From contig CAIJXA010000025.1 in NCBI GenBank assembly GCA_903824515.1, positions 1-12,891 of the forward strand: a stretch of 12,891 nt of DNA, read 5' to 3'. The DNA comes from an uncultured bacterium. GTDB taxonomy: Bacteria > Patescibacteriota > Minisyncoccia > Moranbacterales > GWC2-37-73. The position numbers were made by a program, and so were the translations under genes. Numbering within the stretch: the stretch's first letter is position 1; each line of letters opens with the position of its first letter. Of the stretch, positions 6,043 through 12,891 are shown one piece after another. The notes below the pieces were generated by a model that worked only from the letters and a program-made list of their open reading frames with translations, was not told where the DNA came from and did no database searches.

Positions 6043-8306
6043 TGATATATTTCTGATTTCTTATTTGAATAAATCTTGTTTTTGTTCGCATCTAAAAATT
6101 GAATCGGGTAAGTGTAGGCATATTCATTGACGTCAGACGTGAAAGTTCCCTTTCTTCCAACAACATTCATATTAGTGAGATAAACATATGAATTTTTGGA
6201 AAAAACTGCAGGATAAATATCAACCAAGAGATTACGCTTATTAAATGTTCCAAACGCCAATAATTTATCCTGGCCAGTACTGCTGACATAGATTAGCAAA
6301 GACGCTTCACGATGCTGACTCAACCACTGCGCTGATATTACCTCTTCCTCATGTGTATAATTTTTCTCATATTCTTCGCCATAGTTATTCATGGACAGCA
6401 ACGCAGGACCACCAACAAAATTATAAATGAAACCAGAATAAAAAAGAAGCGACAGGCAATAAACACTTGCCAAGAAAATATAGCGCCTATGAGTATCTTT
6501 CATGAAATTCAAAAATGTAATACAACCATAAACTCCAGCAAATGACCATAAAATCAATAACTGCAAATAGAGTCTTTCCAGATTATATTCCTTGAGCGCA
6601 CCTGGAATAATCAGTATTAATCCCAATAAAACAAAACCAGAGAGAGAAAGAGCTAAAAATTCACTCCATCTGAATTTTTGTTTGAACCAATGTAAGCCCA
6701 ACATAATTACACCCCCTAAGATAAAAATATTATTTACCAATATTTTTAATGTTTTAAACAAAATTGCTGCAAATAAAGAGTATTTGTCGCCAAAACGGCC
6801 AGTGATTTGCTGAAAATTTGTTGACTCGACTGGTTGTTCTTGCAAAATTTGGTCGTCATAATATTGCAAATCCGGGAAGTTTCTTTTAAAATCTTCCGCA
6901 TTATGCTGCAAATATGCCGTAACGTTGATTTTCAATGGACTCTTATATAATACCTTGTTTATTGAGCTAACAAGTGAATCACCGGTTAAAATTTGGCTGA
7001 CGCTTAAAGAAGATTGATTCAAGAATTTTGAAAAATTTTCCGATGTATGAGTAATTTGAGAATTCCAAACAAAAACAAACAAAATGAGCATCGCAATAAA
7101 CGGTTCGGATATACGTCTTGCAGGATGGGTTTTTGCTGATACATCTTTTTTAAAATTAAAAAAGATAATCAGTCCACTATTAATCAGAAATGCCAACAAA
7201 AAAAGCATGATGGCGATGTATGTCGTCGAATAGTGTGACACAACCATTGCCAAACCATAGAACACCAGCAGGATATTCTTAGTCTTTTTCTGAATTGTTT
7301 TACTGAAAAGAACCAGCAGCAGCAAAGAAAAAAACATCATTCCAAACTCTTGACGATTGAGGGTTGGCATTCCAGAGAAAAACCACACTTGAGTAATAAT
7401 AAAAAAGGCTGAAAGAAAAGCTGTTTTCCTATTACTAAAATACCGCACTAGCTGATAAATTATGACTGGCAAAATTGCAAAAATAGCTTGATAGAGCAAC
7501 TTATAAATGTATTCATCAGCCAAATGAACGAATTGAGAAATTATCGTTGGCAAAATAGTTATGCTCAGACAAGCATTATACGCGTCTTGCAAATGAGTCA
7601 TTGTCCAAAATAAGTCATTTTTTGTGAACTGAAAAACCTGGAATTCTTGGTGAATATCATATCCAGCAATGTGCCAGCTGCGCATGGATGTCATCAAAAG
7701 AAGAGCAAGCCCTATAAAGTATAGACTGCTTTGCAAAAAACTTTCAGAAACTTCTCGCCTGATGGTAAAGATAGCGATGACAAAAATAGCAATCCCGGCA
7801 ACAAGAGCAAGCGTGAAATAATTCTTTCCACCATTATTCAAAACTACCGCTCCCATCACAGCAACAATCGGAAACAAGATTAGTGGCAAATGATGTTTCA
7901 AACCCCTAAAAATTTCTAGGGAAATCCCCGAAAGACTAATTTGTTTTTTTCTAAAAAGAAAATTAAAGGCAATCATGCAAATCAGCAACGAATCAAAAAT
8001 TGTTAAAACTGGAAAAAATCCAAGTGGCTGTGAATTCCCCAACAGTGGAACAACACTATTTGCAAACAACCCGCCGAGCAAAACAAAAACACAGCTAAGT
8101 GCAACAACTTGAATCATTCCCGACCAGAAACCTTTAGATAAAACCTTGATTGAATGCGACAAGATTATTCCTGGCAAAATGAGTAAATATAAAAATCCGG
8201 CGAGATCGCTGGCAATTGGAATGTGCAAAAGCATTAGCACATTTAAAAAGATAAATGCAAAAAATTGCAAACTACTAATTTGAGACAAGAATAAATCTTT
8301 TTTCAC
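6039..8306 (-). CDS. Polytopic membrane protein, DUF2206-like; candidate polymerase or GT-C-like transferase
   Basis: This 755-residue protein has many hydrophobic segments through about residue 383, a soluble loop near 416-505, four more segments to about 632, and a C-terminal soluble domain (640-755), likely outside the cell. Sequence around YDIHQEF (216-222), DAYNACLSITILPTI (241-255) and LNRQEF (316-321) matches my recollection of DUF2206 (COG5617), a family of unknown function found in surface-glycan loci of archaea and CPR bacteria. The acidic D217/E221 pair between membrane segments resembles the loop acids of GT-C enzymes, which is inference. As the only polytopic protein here besides the flippase, it is the best local candidate for polymerase, ligase or a lipid-sugar-dependent transferase. 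The start is GTG (8306-8304): it overlaps the upstream stop as GTGA, reads directly into the first membrane segment, and the next Met (residue 25) would remove part of that segment. Confidence 0.65.
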   Translation of the reverse strand: MKKDLFLSQISSLQFFAFIFLNVLMLLHIPIASDLAGFLYLLILPGIILSHSIKVLSKGFWSGMIQVVALSCVFVLLGGLFANSVVPLLGNSQPLGFFPVLTIFDSLLICMIAFNFLFRKKQISLSGISLEIFRGLKHHLPLILFPIVAVMGAVVLNNGGKNYFTLALVAGIAIFVIAIFTIRREVSESFLQSSLYFIGLALLLMTSMRSWHIAGYDIHQEFQVFQFTKNDLFWTMTHLQDAYNACLSITILPTIISQFVHLADEYIYKLLYQAIFAILPVIIYQLVRYFSNRKTAFLSAFFIITQVWFFSGMPTLNRQEFGMMFFSLLLLVLFSKTIQKKTKNILLVFYGLAMVVSHYSTTYIAIMLFLLAFLINSGLIIFFNFKKDVSAKTHPARRISEPFIAMLILFVFVWNSQITHTSENFSKFLNQSSLSVSQILTGDSLVSSINKVLYKSPLKINVTAYLQHNAEDFKRNFPDLQYYDDQILQEQPVESTNFQQITGRFGDKYSLFAAILFKTLKILVNNIFILGGVIMLGLHWFKQKFRWSEFLALSLSGFVLLGLILIIPGALKEYNLERLYLQLLILWSFAGVYGCITFLNFMKDTHRRYIFLASVYCLSLLFYSGFIYNFVGGPALLSMNNYGEEYEKNYTHEEEVISAQWLSQHREASLLIYVSSTGQDKLLAFGTFNKRNLLVDIYPAVFSKNSYVYLTNMNVVGRKGTFTSDVNEYAYTYPIQFLDANKNKIYSNKKSEIYQ

Positions 8307-9508
8307 AGTTTTTCTGTTAATATTAAATTATAAACTTCAAACAATTTCTTTCCAATAATTTTCCAATCATAAAATTCTTCAGCAGTTTTTCTAGCATTTT
8401 CACCAAGTGTTTTCGCAAGATGATCATTCCTTAATGAGTCGACAACCGCACCAGCAAAAGCCTTTGGTTCATTAGCGATAATAATATCCTTATAATTACC
8501 GCACGAAATCCCCCGCGCACCCACCTTCGTTGAAACAATTGGCTTGCCGCTCCCCATATATTCCAAAATTTTTAAACTAGTGCCAGAACCTTTTCGCATA
8601 GGGGAAATGCAAACTCGACTGCTTTGAATATATTCCCGCACATCGGGCACAAGACCTGGAATCAAAATACTTGAATCATTTTTTGAAAGTTTTTTTAGCC
8701 ATGCGCTAGGTTCGCCGCCAAGCAATGTTATTGTAACATCAGGAACTTTATTTTTTATTAAGGTATGAATCTCATGAAAATAAAATTTAAGCGCATCATC
8801 ATTCGGAGGATAATACATGCCACCCATAAAAATTATTCGATGTCCATGAGCAAGCGGTTCAGGAATAAAAAATGAACAATCAACACCATTTGAAATAACT
8901 GTTATTTTTTCACTGCAAATAGTTTTTGCAAAATATTTCTTGTCATCTTCTGAACAAGAAAAAACGTGATCCACATTTTTCACCGCCTCAAGTTCGATTG
9001 AACGCAACCTTGGAGAAACGTAGCGACCGGCTAAGTTTTTTAATTTTGAAAAAGTGTGAACTGCTCCCACAAAAGCATTGTATTCAACATTATGTGCATC
9101 TAAAATTAAGCGTATGCCCATTGCTTTCAGCTCTGAAACATGCTGAATAATTGGATAATATGCATGCAAAAGTTCGAATTGAATTATGTCAGGTTTGTTT
9201 GTCTTTACATGCGACATGAGCGCAAGCGACAAATCTGGAAAACTGCGATTTGAAAAATATGGCATAAGACGTCGAAACATGATTCCGCAAGCGACATTGA
9301 AAAAAGAAGTTCTTTTTTCAATGACAGCGATAACTTCGTTGATTCCCAATTCTTTCTTTAGCTTTTCCGCATCTTTTTCATTTTGCGTCAAAGTAATCAA
9401 ATCAACACTAACGCCCTGAGCGACAGCCTGCTTGATTAGATTATATATACGAACTGGTGCTCCTTTTTTCAAAGAAGGCGGCTCGATTGTAATAAAGGTT
9501 ATTTTCAT
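8303..9508 (-). CDS. GT4 glycosyltransferase (group 1, GT-B fold)
   Basis: This 401-residue protein is full length for a GT4 retaining glycosyltransferase. The N-terminal half starts ITFITIEPPSLKKGAPVRIYNL (donor/acceptor entry loop, residues 3-24) and includes DAHNVEY at 137-143. The C-terminal Rossmann half has ISNGVD (205-210), FMGGMYYPPN (227-236), GSGTSLKILEYM (307-318, with the conserved C-terminal Glu at E316) and GKPIVSTKVGARG (321-333). The GSGTSLKILEYM wording resembles the Stp1/PEP-CTERM-associated GT4 group. The first Glu of the usual E-x7-E motif is not evident (KGSGTSLKILE). It acts in the cytoplasm or at the membrane face, adding a sugar to the growing repeat unit. Its ATG overlaps the stop of the upstream fusion gene (ATGA, 9505-9508) and its own TGA overlaps the next GTG, so it is translationally coupled on both sides. 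No Shine-Dalgarno. Confidence 0.88.
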   Translation of the reverse strand: MKITFITIEPPSLKKGAPVRIYNLIKQAVAQGVSVDLITLTQNEKDAEKLKKELGINEVIAVIEKRTSFFNVACGIMFRRLMPYFSNRSFPDLSLALMSHVKTNKPDIIQFELLHAYYPIIQHVSELKAMGIRLILDAHNVEYNAFVGAVHTFSKLKNLAGRYVSPRLRSIELEAVKNVDHVFSCSEDDKKYFAKTICSEKITVISNGVDCSFFIPEPLAHGHRIIFMGGMYYPPNDDALKFYFHEIHTLIKNKVPDVTITLLGGEPSAWLKKLSKNDSSILIPGLVPDVREYIQSSRVCISPMRKGSGTSLKILEYMGSGKPIVSTKVGARGISCGNYKDIIIANEPKAFAGAVVDSLRNDHLAKTLGENARKTAEEFYDWKIIGKKLFEVYNLILTEKL

Positions 9509-11367
9509 AAAGATATTTTTTTTGAAACCAAGGAAAAAGGTGACAGTGAAAAACTCACCCTAGAATCCTGCTTAAGTTCTTTTAATACCCTCTCAATGAT
9601 TTGCGGACGATTCCCTGTGCCAATAACCCAATCATGAAAATTTAGCATATACAACTCTCCTTCACGATTAATTCCGGCAGTGAGACAATTGATCGCATAT
9701 TCAATGGTGCTCTCAGACGTTTCCTTGCCAAGTTGCGAATAACCCAGAAGATTTCCATCCAACGGAGAATAAAGTGGCACTTCAACAATGTCTCCACGCA
9801 TAAAAGGTTTAGCACCGCTGACGAGCCAATGCAAATTGGCAAGAATTCTCCTAAAGCCATTCTTACCGGAATATATTTCTTCATTAAGAATAAATTTTGC
9901 ATTAAGTGATATAAAAATAAATTGCGTAAGCCAATTGTTTTTTCCCCATAAAAATGGCAATTTAATATAATTGAAAAAAAGTTCTTCGGTGTAAATAAGC
10001 CCCCGATTACTTGCCCATTTGTAGCTATGCTTTTCCAGTAATTTGTACAATTCTGGAGTATAAAATTTTGGAGCCATCAGAAAAGGTGCGCGAAAAGCCG
10101 TTGGGACTTTTCCTGTGAGTTTTTCCAGTAAAGATTCGACACGAGAAAGGTTGTCATCTAGTTTTGAAAGCTCAGCGTTTCTAAGTTTACACAAATCTTC
10201 ATGTGAATATCCATGAAGGCCAATCTCATGACCCGCTACTGAAATCTCCTTAATTAAATCTGGATTTTCTTCGATAATTTTACCAACAACGAAAAATACC
10301 GCTTTAACATTATTTTTTTTCAAAATCTCAAGCAATAATCGCCCTGTCTTAACCAGATCATACTGCATCCCGAGTGGCATCCCGAATTTTCCCTCAAAAT
10401 CAAAACACACTACAACATTTTTCTTAACTGGTGTTGACAAAACCTTAGCAGTAAAAATTCCAACGGTACGTCCCGCAAAATAACAGAAAATCAAAATACC
10501 ATTTACCAAGACTGCACCTATATAATTCAAAGTATATTTTAAATAAAATACAAATTTAGTTTTCATGTGAAAAATACTAACAATCAATATACAGATTAAT
10601 GGGGCAAGTAATAGAAAACGTGCTTGAAGAAAAAAAGCGCCAAAAAAACTAATTAAAAAAATCAAAAAAAATCCAAAATATGCCAAATCGGGCAATCTGA
10701 TTTTTTTAAATTGCTTAAGCTCACGACTTGCACCTAAGCCGCTTTGATAAAGCCAACGCATTGATTCTTTGAATGTTTTTGCCTCCTTGTGTGCAACAAT
10801 AAGTGAATTAATTGAAAAAATTTTAAAATTATTTGAGATCATTTGATGATTGAAAGCGACGTCCTCACCATCACGAAGATTCGCATCAAAATTATAATTT
10901 TCAAAAATAGCCTTCTTATAAAGACCATTACTTCCAGTTACCACAGTACTATGCGAGGCAATTTTTGGAATCAAATTAAATTTAGTATAAACATAATTAA
11001 CATCTCCATCTGGAACTGCAATACCCCCAACTGAATCGTATTGATTCATAAAGGAAAAACACGTACGAAGCCAGTGTTGTGGAAGAATTATGTCAGCGTC
11101 AATAAATGCGATATAATCTCCTAGAGCACTTTCCACACCCTTGGCTCGTGCTGCGCCACGACCTCTATTCTTTGGAAATGAAAACAATTTAACGGATGGA
11201 TTAGACGCTGAATAGGCTTTAACTATTTTTGCAGTATTATCAATTGAACCATCGTTAACCACAACAACTTCATAATCAGATAAATTATCCTGTTTAATAA
11301 TAGCATCGATACAACGCCCGATAACGCGTTCTTCATTATATGCAATTATGACAAAAGAAATCCTCAT
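9505..11367 (-). CDS. Fusion: GT2 glycosyltransferase - membrane segments - CE4 polysaccharide deacetylase
   Basis: One 620-residue frame joins two enzymes. Residues 1-215 are a GT2 domain: VIIAYNEE (6-13), VNDGS (37-41), ID-A-D (90-92), LRDGEDV (164-170) and MRWLYQSG (203-210). Three hydrophobic segments follow (about 228-247, 251-267, 281-303). Residues 318-600 are a CE4/NodB-like deacetylase: FDFEG (322-326, metal Asp D323), HGYSH (H385, H389), RAPF (426-429), EVPLYSP (529-535) and LNFHDW (575-580, catalytic-type His H578). Motifs needed for metal-dependent N- or O-deacetylation are therefore present. An odd number of segments would put the GT2 domain inside and the CE4 domain outside, so the protein may extend a chain and deacetylate the exported product. 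The gene begins 33 bases after the upstream gene and ends in ATGA overlap with the GT4 gene. An eight-A run lies just before its stop. Confidence 0.88.
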   Translation of the reverse strand: MRISFVIIAYNEERVIGRCIDAIIKQDNLSDYEVVVVNDGSIDNTAKIVKAYSASNPSVKLFSFPKNRGRGAARAKGVESALGDYIAFIDADIILPQHWLRTCFSFMNQYDSVGGIAVPDGDVNYVYTKFNLIPKIASHSTVVTGSNGLYKKAIFENYNFDANLRDGEDVAFNHQMISNNFKIFSINSLIVAHKEAKTFKESMRWLYQSGLGASRELKQFKKIRLPDLAYFGFFLIFLISFFGAFFLQARFLLLAPLICILIVSIFHMKTKFVFYLKYTLNYIGAVLVNGILIFCYFAGRTVGIFTAKVLSTPVKKNVVVCFDFEGKFGMPLGMQYDLVKTGRLLLEILKKNNVKAVFFVVGKIIEENPDLIKEISVAGHEIGLHGYSHEDLCKLRNAELSKLDDNLSRVESLLEKLTGKVPTAFRAPFLMAPKFYTPELYKLLEKHSYKWASNRGLIYTEELFFNYIKLPFLWGKNNWLTQFIFISLNAKFILNEEIYSGKNGFRRILANLHWLVSGAKPFMRGDIVEVPLYSPLDGNLLGYSQLGKETSESTIEYAINCLTAGINREGELYMLNFHDWVIGTGNRPQIIERVLKELKQDSRVSFSLSPFSLVSKKISL

Positions 11368-11384
11368 TTGATTCGCAAATAATA

Positions 11385-11414
11385 ATTATACCTAAATTAC
11401 TTACATGATTGCAA
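11385..11414 (-). promoter_or_regulatory. Candidate internal sigma-70-type promoter before the GT2-CE4 gene
   Basis: On the minus strand TTGCAA (11414-11409) and a perfect TATAAT (11390-11385) are separated by 18 bases. Transcription would start near 11378, about 11 bases before the ATG at 11367. The -35 box overlaps the last codons of the upstream fusion gene. The 33-base gap is the only non-overlapping junction in the five-gene run, which fits a second transcription entry point. AT-rich sequence makes chance matches common. Confidence 0.45.
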
Positions 11415-12891
11415 AGGATTCCCTAATACACTTAACAACCTCATTCCAATCGTATTTTTCAATTCCCTGTTTCGGATTCATTTTATCTTGAGATTGCATA
11501 ATGAAAAGAATTTTTTCAGCAATATTTTCTTCATTTAATTTAGCCACAAGACCATTTACGCCTTCGTAAATCAAATCTTTGGCAGCATTATTTTCATGCG
11601 AAGTTGTAATGACTGGCAAACCAGCTGCATTTGCCTCAATCGCAACAAGACCAAATCCTTCTCTATTAGAAGGCAGCACTAGCATTTTGGAAGCTTTCAT
11701 TGAACCATAAAGTTCACTGTGTTTTTCAACATTTTCAAGAATTTTAATGTTATCCTTTAAATTCAATTTTTCAATCAGTTCTAAAAGTTTCGTTTTTTCT
11801 GGTCCGCTGCCAATGATGTTACAACTGATAGTTGGAATTGTTTTTTTGACGATAGCAACAGCCCTAATCAAAACATCTGCATTCTTATGACTAAGCAATC
11901 TTCCAACAAAAATGATGTCACTTTTGTCTTCACTGGGCTGTGAAGCGCAGATACTTTCAAGATCAACGCCAAGTGGAACCGTTTTGATTTCACCCTTAAA
12001 GCCAACTTCTCTCAAGCGTCCCGCCGTATGTTCAGAATTTGAAATTATCACATCTGGCATTGCAAAGGAGAGCTGCTCTGTAAAATTACCAAAAATGCTT
12101 GACATTCCTTTTAAATATTCTCTCCAATAATCTTGGCCCCAGACTTCGTGCCAGGTTGCGTGTAATTTTTTCCCCTTGCACCAAGTGACAACGCGCGCAC
12201 TGAAAAGCGGGAAAAACGGCATATGATCGACATCCAACACATCGAATTCTTCAAATATCAATTTTAAAGTTGCCAATCCAAACAAAACAGCTTGCAACAT
12301 TGAACGGCGCTCTTTCTGATAAAGCGGATAAAGCTTGCTAATAGCGTGAAAATAAACACCTTCACTCTCAATAACTCTCGGTCCATCCCACCATTTCATG
12401 GTGTAAATATGCACCTCACAGCTTTCATTCACTAAACGCTTTGAAATTTCATAGAGTCGTCGTTCCTTACCTCCCAAATTATAAGGCATAACCGCATCAG
12501 AGACAAAAGCTATGCGCTTCTTTTTTTGAGCCTTTGGTTTCCAGTCAAGATTATTTAAAAACATGAATAAAATTCTAAAGCCATCTCGAATAGGATGCAG
12601 GTTGGAATTGCCGGCACGTGCATCATAAGTTATCGGAACACAATAAATGTTTTCGCCAAGACGTGCCATCTTTGTAATCATTTCCATTTCAATGGCAAAG
12701 CCATTAGAAACAAGATGTGGACGCAAACGCTCTACCGCTTCTAGCTTCCAAGCAAAATATCCTGTCAAAACATCCGTCACATTGACTCGGTAAACATAGC
12801 GAACCAAATGAGAAAAAATCCAGTTGCCAGCACGATTGAAAGTCGTCATTGAACCCTCTGAAATGCGACCGCCTAATCGAGAACCAATTGC
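11401..12891 (-). CDS. Fusion: DPM1-like GT2 - GT4 glycosyltransferase, 5' end cut by window
   Basis: The frame is open to the right edge. The ATG at 12849 is internal, because the 14 codons before it (AIGSRLGGRISEGS) continue the same domain. Numbering from the first codon in the window, residues 1-120 are the C-terminal half of a dolichyl-phosphate-mannose-synthase-like GT2 domain: GSR (3-5), VTDVLTGY (38-45), GFAIEMEM (64-71), VPITYDAR (85-92) and NSNLHPIRDG (95-104). This family loads a sugar onto polyprenyl phosphate. From about 125 a complete GT4 enzyme follows: IAFVSDAVMPYNLGGKER (127-144, GG phosphate loop), NSEHT (285-289), PLGVD (306-310), IFVGRLLSHKN (327-337) and REGFGLVAIEA (410-420) with the E411/E419 E-x7-E pair. 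No membrane segments separate the two halves. It is the first visible gene of the run; the promoter and the catalytic N-terminus of the GT2 part lie outside the window. Stop is TAA. Confidence 0.88.
   Translation of the reverse strand, partial: AIGSRLGGRISEGSMTTFNRAGNWIFSHLVRYVYRVNVTDVLTGYFAWKLEAVERLRPHLVSNGFAIEMEMITKMARLGENIYCVPITYDARAGNSNLHPIRDGFRILFMFLNNLDWKPKAQKKKRIAFVSDAVMPYNLGGKERRLYEISKRLVNESCEVHIYTMKWWDGPRVIESEGVYFHAISKLYPLYQKERRSMLQAVLFGLATLKLIFEEFDVLDVDHMPFFPLFSARVVTWCKGKKLHATWHEVWGQDYWREYLKGMSSIFGNFTEQLSFAMPDVIISNSEHTAGRLREVGFKGEIKTVPLGVDLESICASQPSEDKSDIIFVGRLLSHKNADVLIRAVAIVKKTIPTISCNIIGSGPEKTKLLELIEKLNLKDNIKILENVEKHSELYGSMKASKMLVLPSNREGFGLVAIEANAAGLPVITTSHENNAAKDLIYEGVNGLVAKLNEENIAEKILFIMQSQDKMNPKQGIEKYDWNEVVKCIRESFAIM

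Noticed and set aside
5146..9508. UGA recoded as an amino acid, as in some CPR lineages
   Set aside because: TGA ends four genes here, three of them in exact ATGA or GTGA overlaps with the next start, and in the fourth the protein would otherwise run into antisense flippase sequence.
11401..12849. The ATG at 12849 as the true start of the GT4 gene
   Set aside because: Codons upstream to the window edge are open and encode the conserved GSR-containing part of the DPM1-like domain, so the gene starts outside the window.
1..12891. tRNA, rRNA, CRISPR array, insertion sequence or attachment site
   Set aside because: Coding sequence covers nearly the whole window, gaps are under 100 bases, and no cloverleaf, spaced repeat, transposase or terminal inverted repeat was seen.

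Overview
The window is a cell-surface polysaccharide locus on an AT-rich bacterial chromosome. It holds seven protein genes, five of them sugar-active or glycan-transport proteins, and no RNA gene, insertion sequence or CRISPR array. A Patescibacteria (CPR, Parcubacteria-like) origin is the best guess. The clues are a secreted beta-helix protein ending in an S74 chaperone domain followed by a Lys-Leu-Cys...Cys C-terminal module, very tight gene packing, and the absence of Shine-Dalgarno sequences at all seven visible starts. TGA is a normal stop here, which argues against the UGA-recoding CPR lineages. The lineage call is inference from protein style, not from a marker gene.

Layout. (1) Positions 1-1363, minus strand: a membrane-anchored clan GH-A glycoside hydrolase, cut by the left edge almost at its C-terminus. 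(2) 1364-1447: a short divergent promoter region. (3) 1448-2785, plus strand: a Wzx-type polysaccharide flippase, the only plus-strand gene. It converges on, and overlaps by 8 bp, (4) 2778-5051, minus strand: a secreted beta-helix/S74 fibre-like protein. (5) 5146-12891, minus strand: a tightly coupled run of five genes in transcription order: a GT2(DPM1-like)-GT4 fusion cut by the right edge, a GT2-membrane-CE4 deacetylase fusion, a GT4 glycosyltransferase, a DUF2206-like polytopic membrane protein, and a GT2 glycosyltransferase. The last three junctions are 4-nt ATGA or GTGA overlaps.

Working model (inference). The DPM1-like domain may charge a polyprenyl phosphate with sugar. The GT2 and GT4 enzymes build a lipid-linked oligosaccharide in the cytoplasm and the flippase exports it. 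The DUF2206-like protein is the only other polytopic protein and so the best local candidate for a polymerase or a GT-C-like transferase using the lipid-linked sugar outside. The tethered CE4 domain would deacetylate the product outside, and the anchored hydrolase would trim or release it, as PslG does in Psl systems. The S74 beta-helix protein is a likely trimeric surface fibre that binds or cuts glycans. No initiating phosphoglycosyltransferase and no Wzz-like chain-length regulator lies in the window.
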